NCBI GenBank assembly: GCA_951394045.1
Contig: OX595985.1
Coordinates: forward strand, 4,898,001 to 4,962,000
Origin: Nitzschia sp. DOCU1
Taxonomy: Eukaryota > Bacillariophyta > Bacillariophyceae > Bacillariales > Bacillariaceae
Length of the DNA stretch: 64,000 nt
Reading direction: 5' to 3'
Each line of letters opens with the position of its first letter. The stretch's first letter is position 1. Positions 63,833 through 64,000 of the stretch are shown piece by piece. The notes below the pieces were generated by a model. The model was not told the origin of the DNA. It searched no databases and saw only the letters and a list, made by a program, of their open reading frames with translations. Both the position numbers and the translations under genes were made by a program.

Positions 63833-64000
63833 ACTGAAGATGGAAAACAATTTTGCGCTATTGTGCATGAGGCTCTCTATGATGATAATCCTGTGCAAAT
63901 GGAATCCCTGATAGCCAATGCCCAGGTGCGGGTTTGGTTTGACCTGGCGACCAAACGTCCATCGCGCACACATCAAAAGGTTCATCCATTTCCAATGCCT
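63833..64000 (+). pseudogene. Cop-D pol, continuation after Cop-C
   Basis: Continues the protease frame broken at 57286: reading from ACT at 63833 gives TEDGKQFCAIVHEALYDDNP then LIANAQVRVWFDLATKR, open to the window edge (56 codons). Joining the flanks restores a known Copia-type context, which confirms that Cop-C is an insertion. Integrase, RT and RNase H should lie to the right of the window. Confidence 0.75.

Overview
The window is a transposon-dense stretch of a nuclear eukaryotic genome, most likely a diatom or related stramenopile. Basis: several Copia polyproteins carry the LDSHADT/DSRSD-type protease motifs I associate with diatom CoDi-like elements, and Gypsy, HARBI1-type, Helitron and LINE-like genes are packed together. 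The species cannot be named from sequence alone. No CRISPR array, operon, rRNA or convincing tRNA was seen.

Layout, left to right. (1) 1-1055: 5' end of a minus-strand Gypsy element (Gyp-1; gag runs off the left edge; LTR 655-1055). (2) 1056-5250: decayed minus-strand Helitron (Rep-type HUH domain plus PIF1-like helicase in several frames) with small 29-bp hairpin repeats. (3) 5251-11739: Copia element Cop-A, gag and pol in one frame separated by UGA-CUA-G. (4) 11740-18544: a palindromic MITE split by a GC-rich Copia element (Cop-N, 11782-18223). (5) 18646-23928: Gypsy element Gyp-2, with identical 183-bp LTRs and a 5-bp target duplication, itself hit by a solo LTR (23235-23460). (6) 23970-26388: HARBI1-like transposase and a convergent acidic, possibly Myb/SANT-like gene. 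(7) 26688-32436: fold-back element, 844-bp Harbinger-type MITE, poorly coding DNA, a Copia gag/protease relic between 113-bp direct repeats, and a patchwork of exact copies of nearby sequence. (8) 33071-35185: the best host-gene candidate, a tail-anchored disordered protein. (9) 35679-42266: Cop-B, a second copy of Cop-A disabled by a 35-bp tandem duplication. (10) 42547-51213: LINE fragment, then a full two-ORF LINE (LIN-1) on the minus strand. (11) 53123-54198: a satellite of about seven 150-bp units. (12) 55498-64000: decayed Copia Cop-D, interrupted in its protease by minus-strand Cop-C (57287-63832), whose reverse transcriptase is split by a 66-bp spliceosomal-type intron.

How the genes work together: nearly all are self-contained retrotransposon modules (gag, protease, integrase, reverse transcriptase, RNase H between LTRs). 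The most notable theme is that neighbouring Copia families seem to use different ways of limiting Pol output: stop-codon readthrough (Cop-A, Cop-B), a possible -1 slip plus an in-frame UAG (Cop-N), and an intron inside the RT domain (Cop-C). The intron and the readthrough signal are the strongest candidates for something little described.
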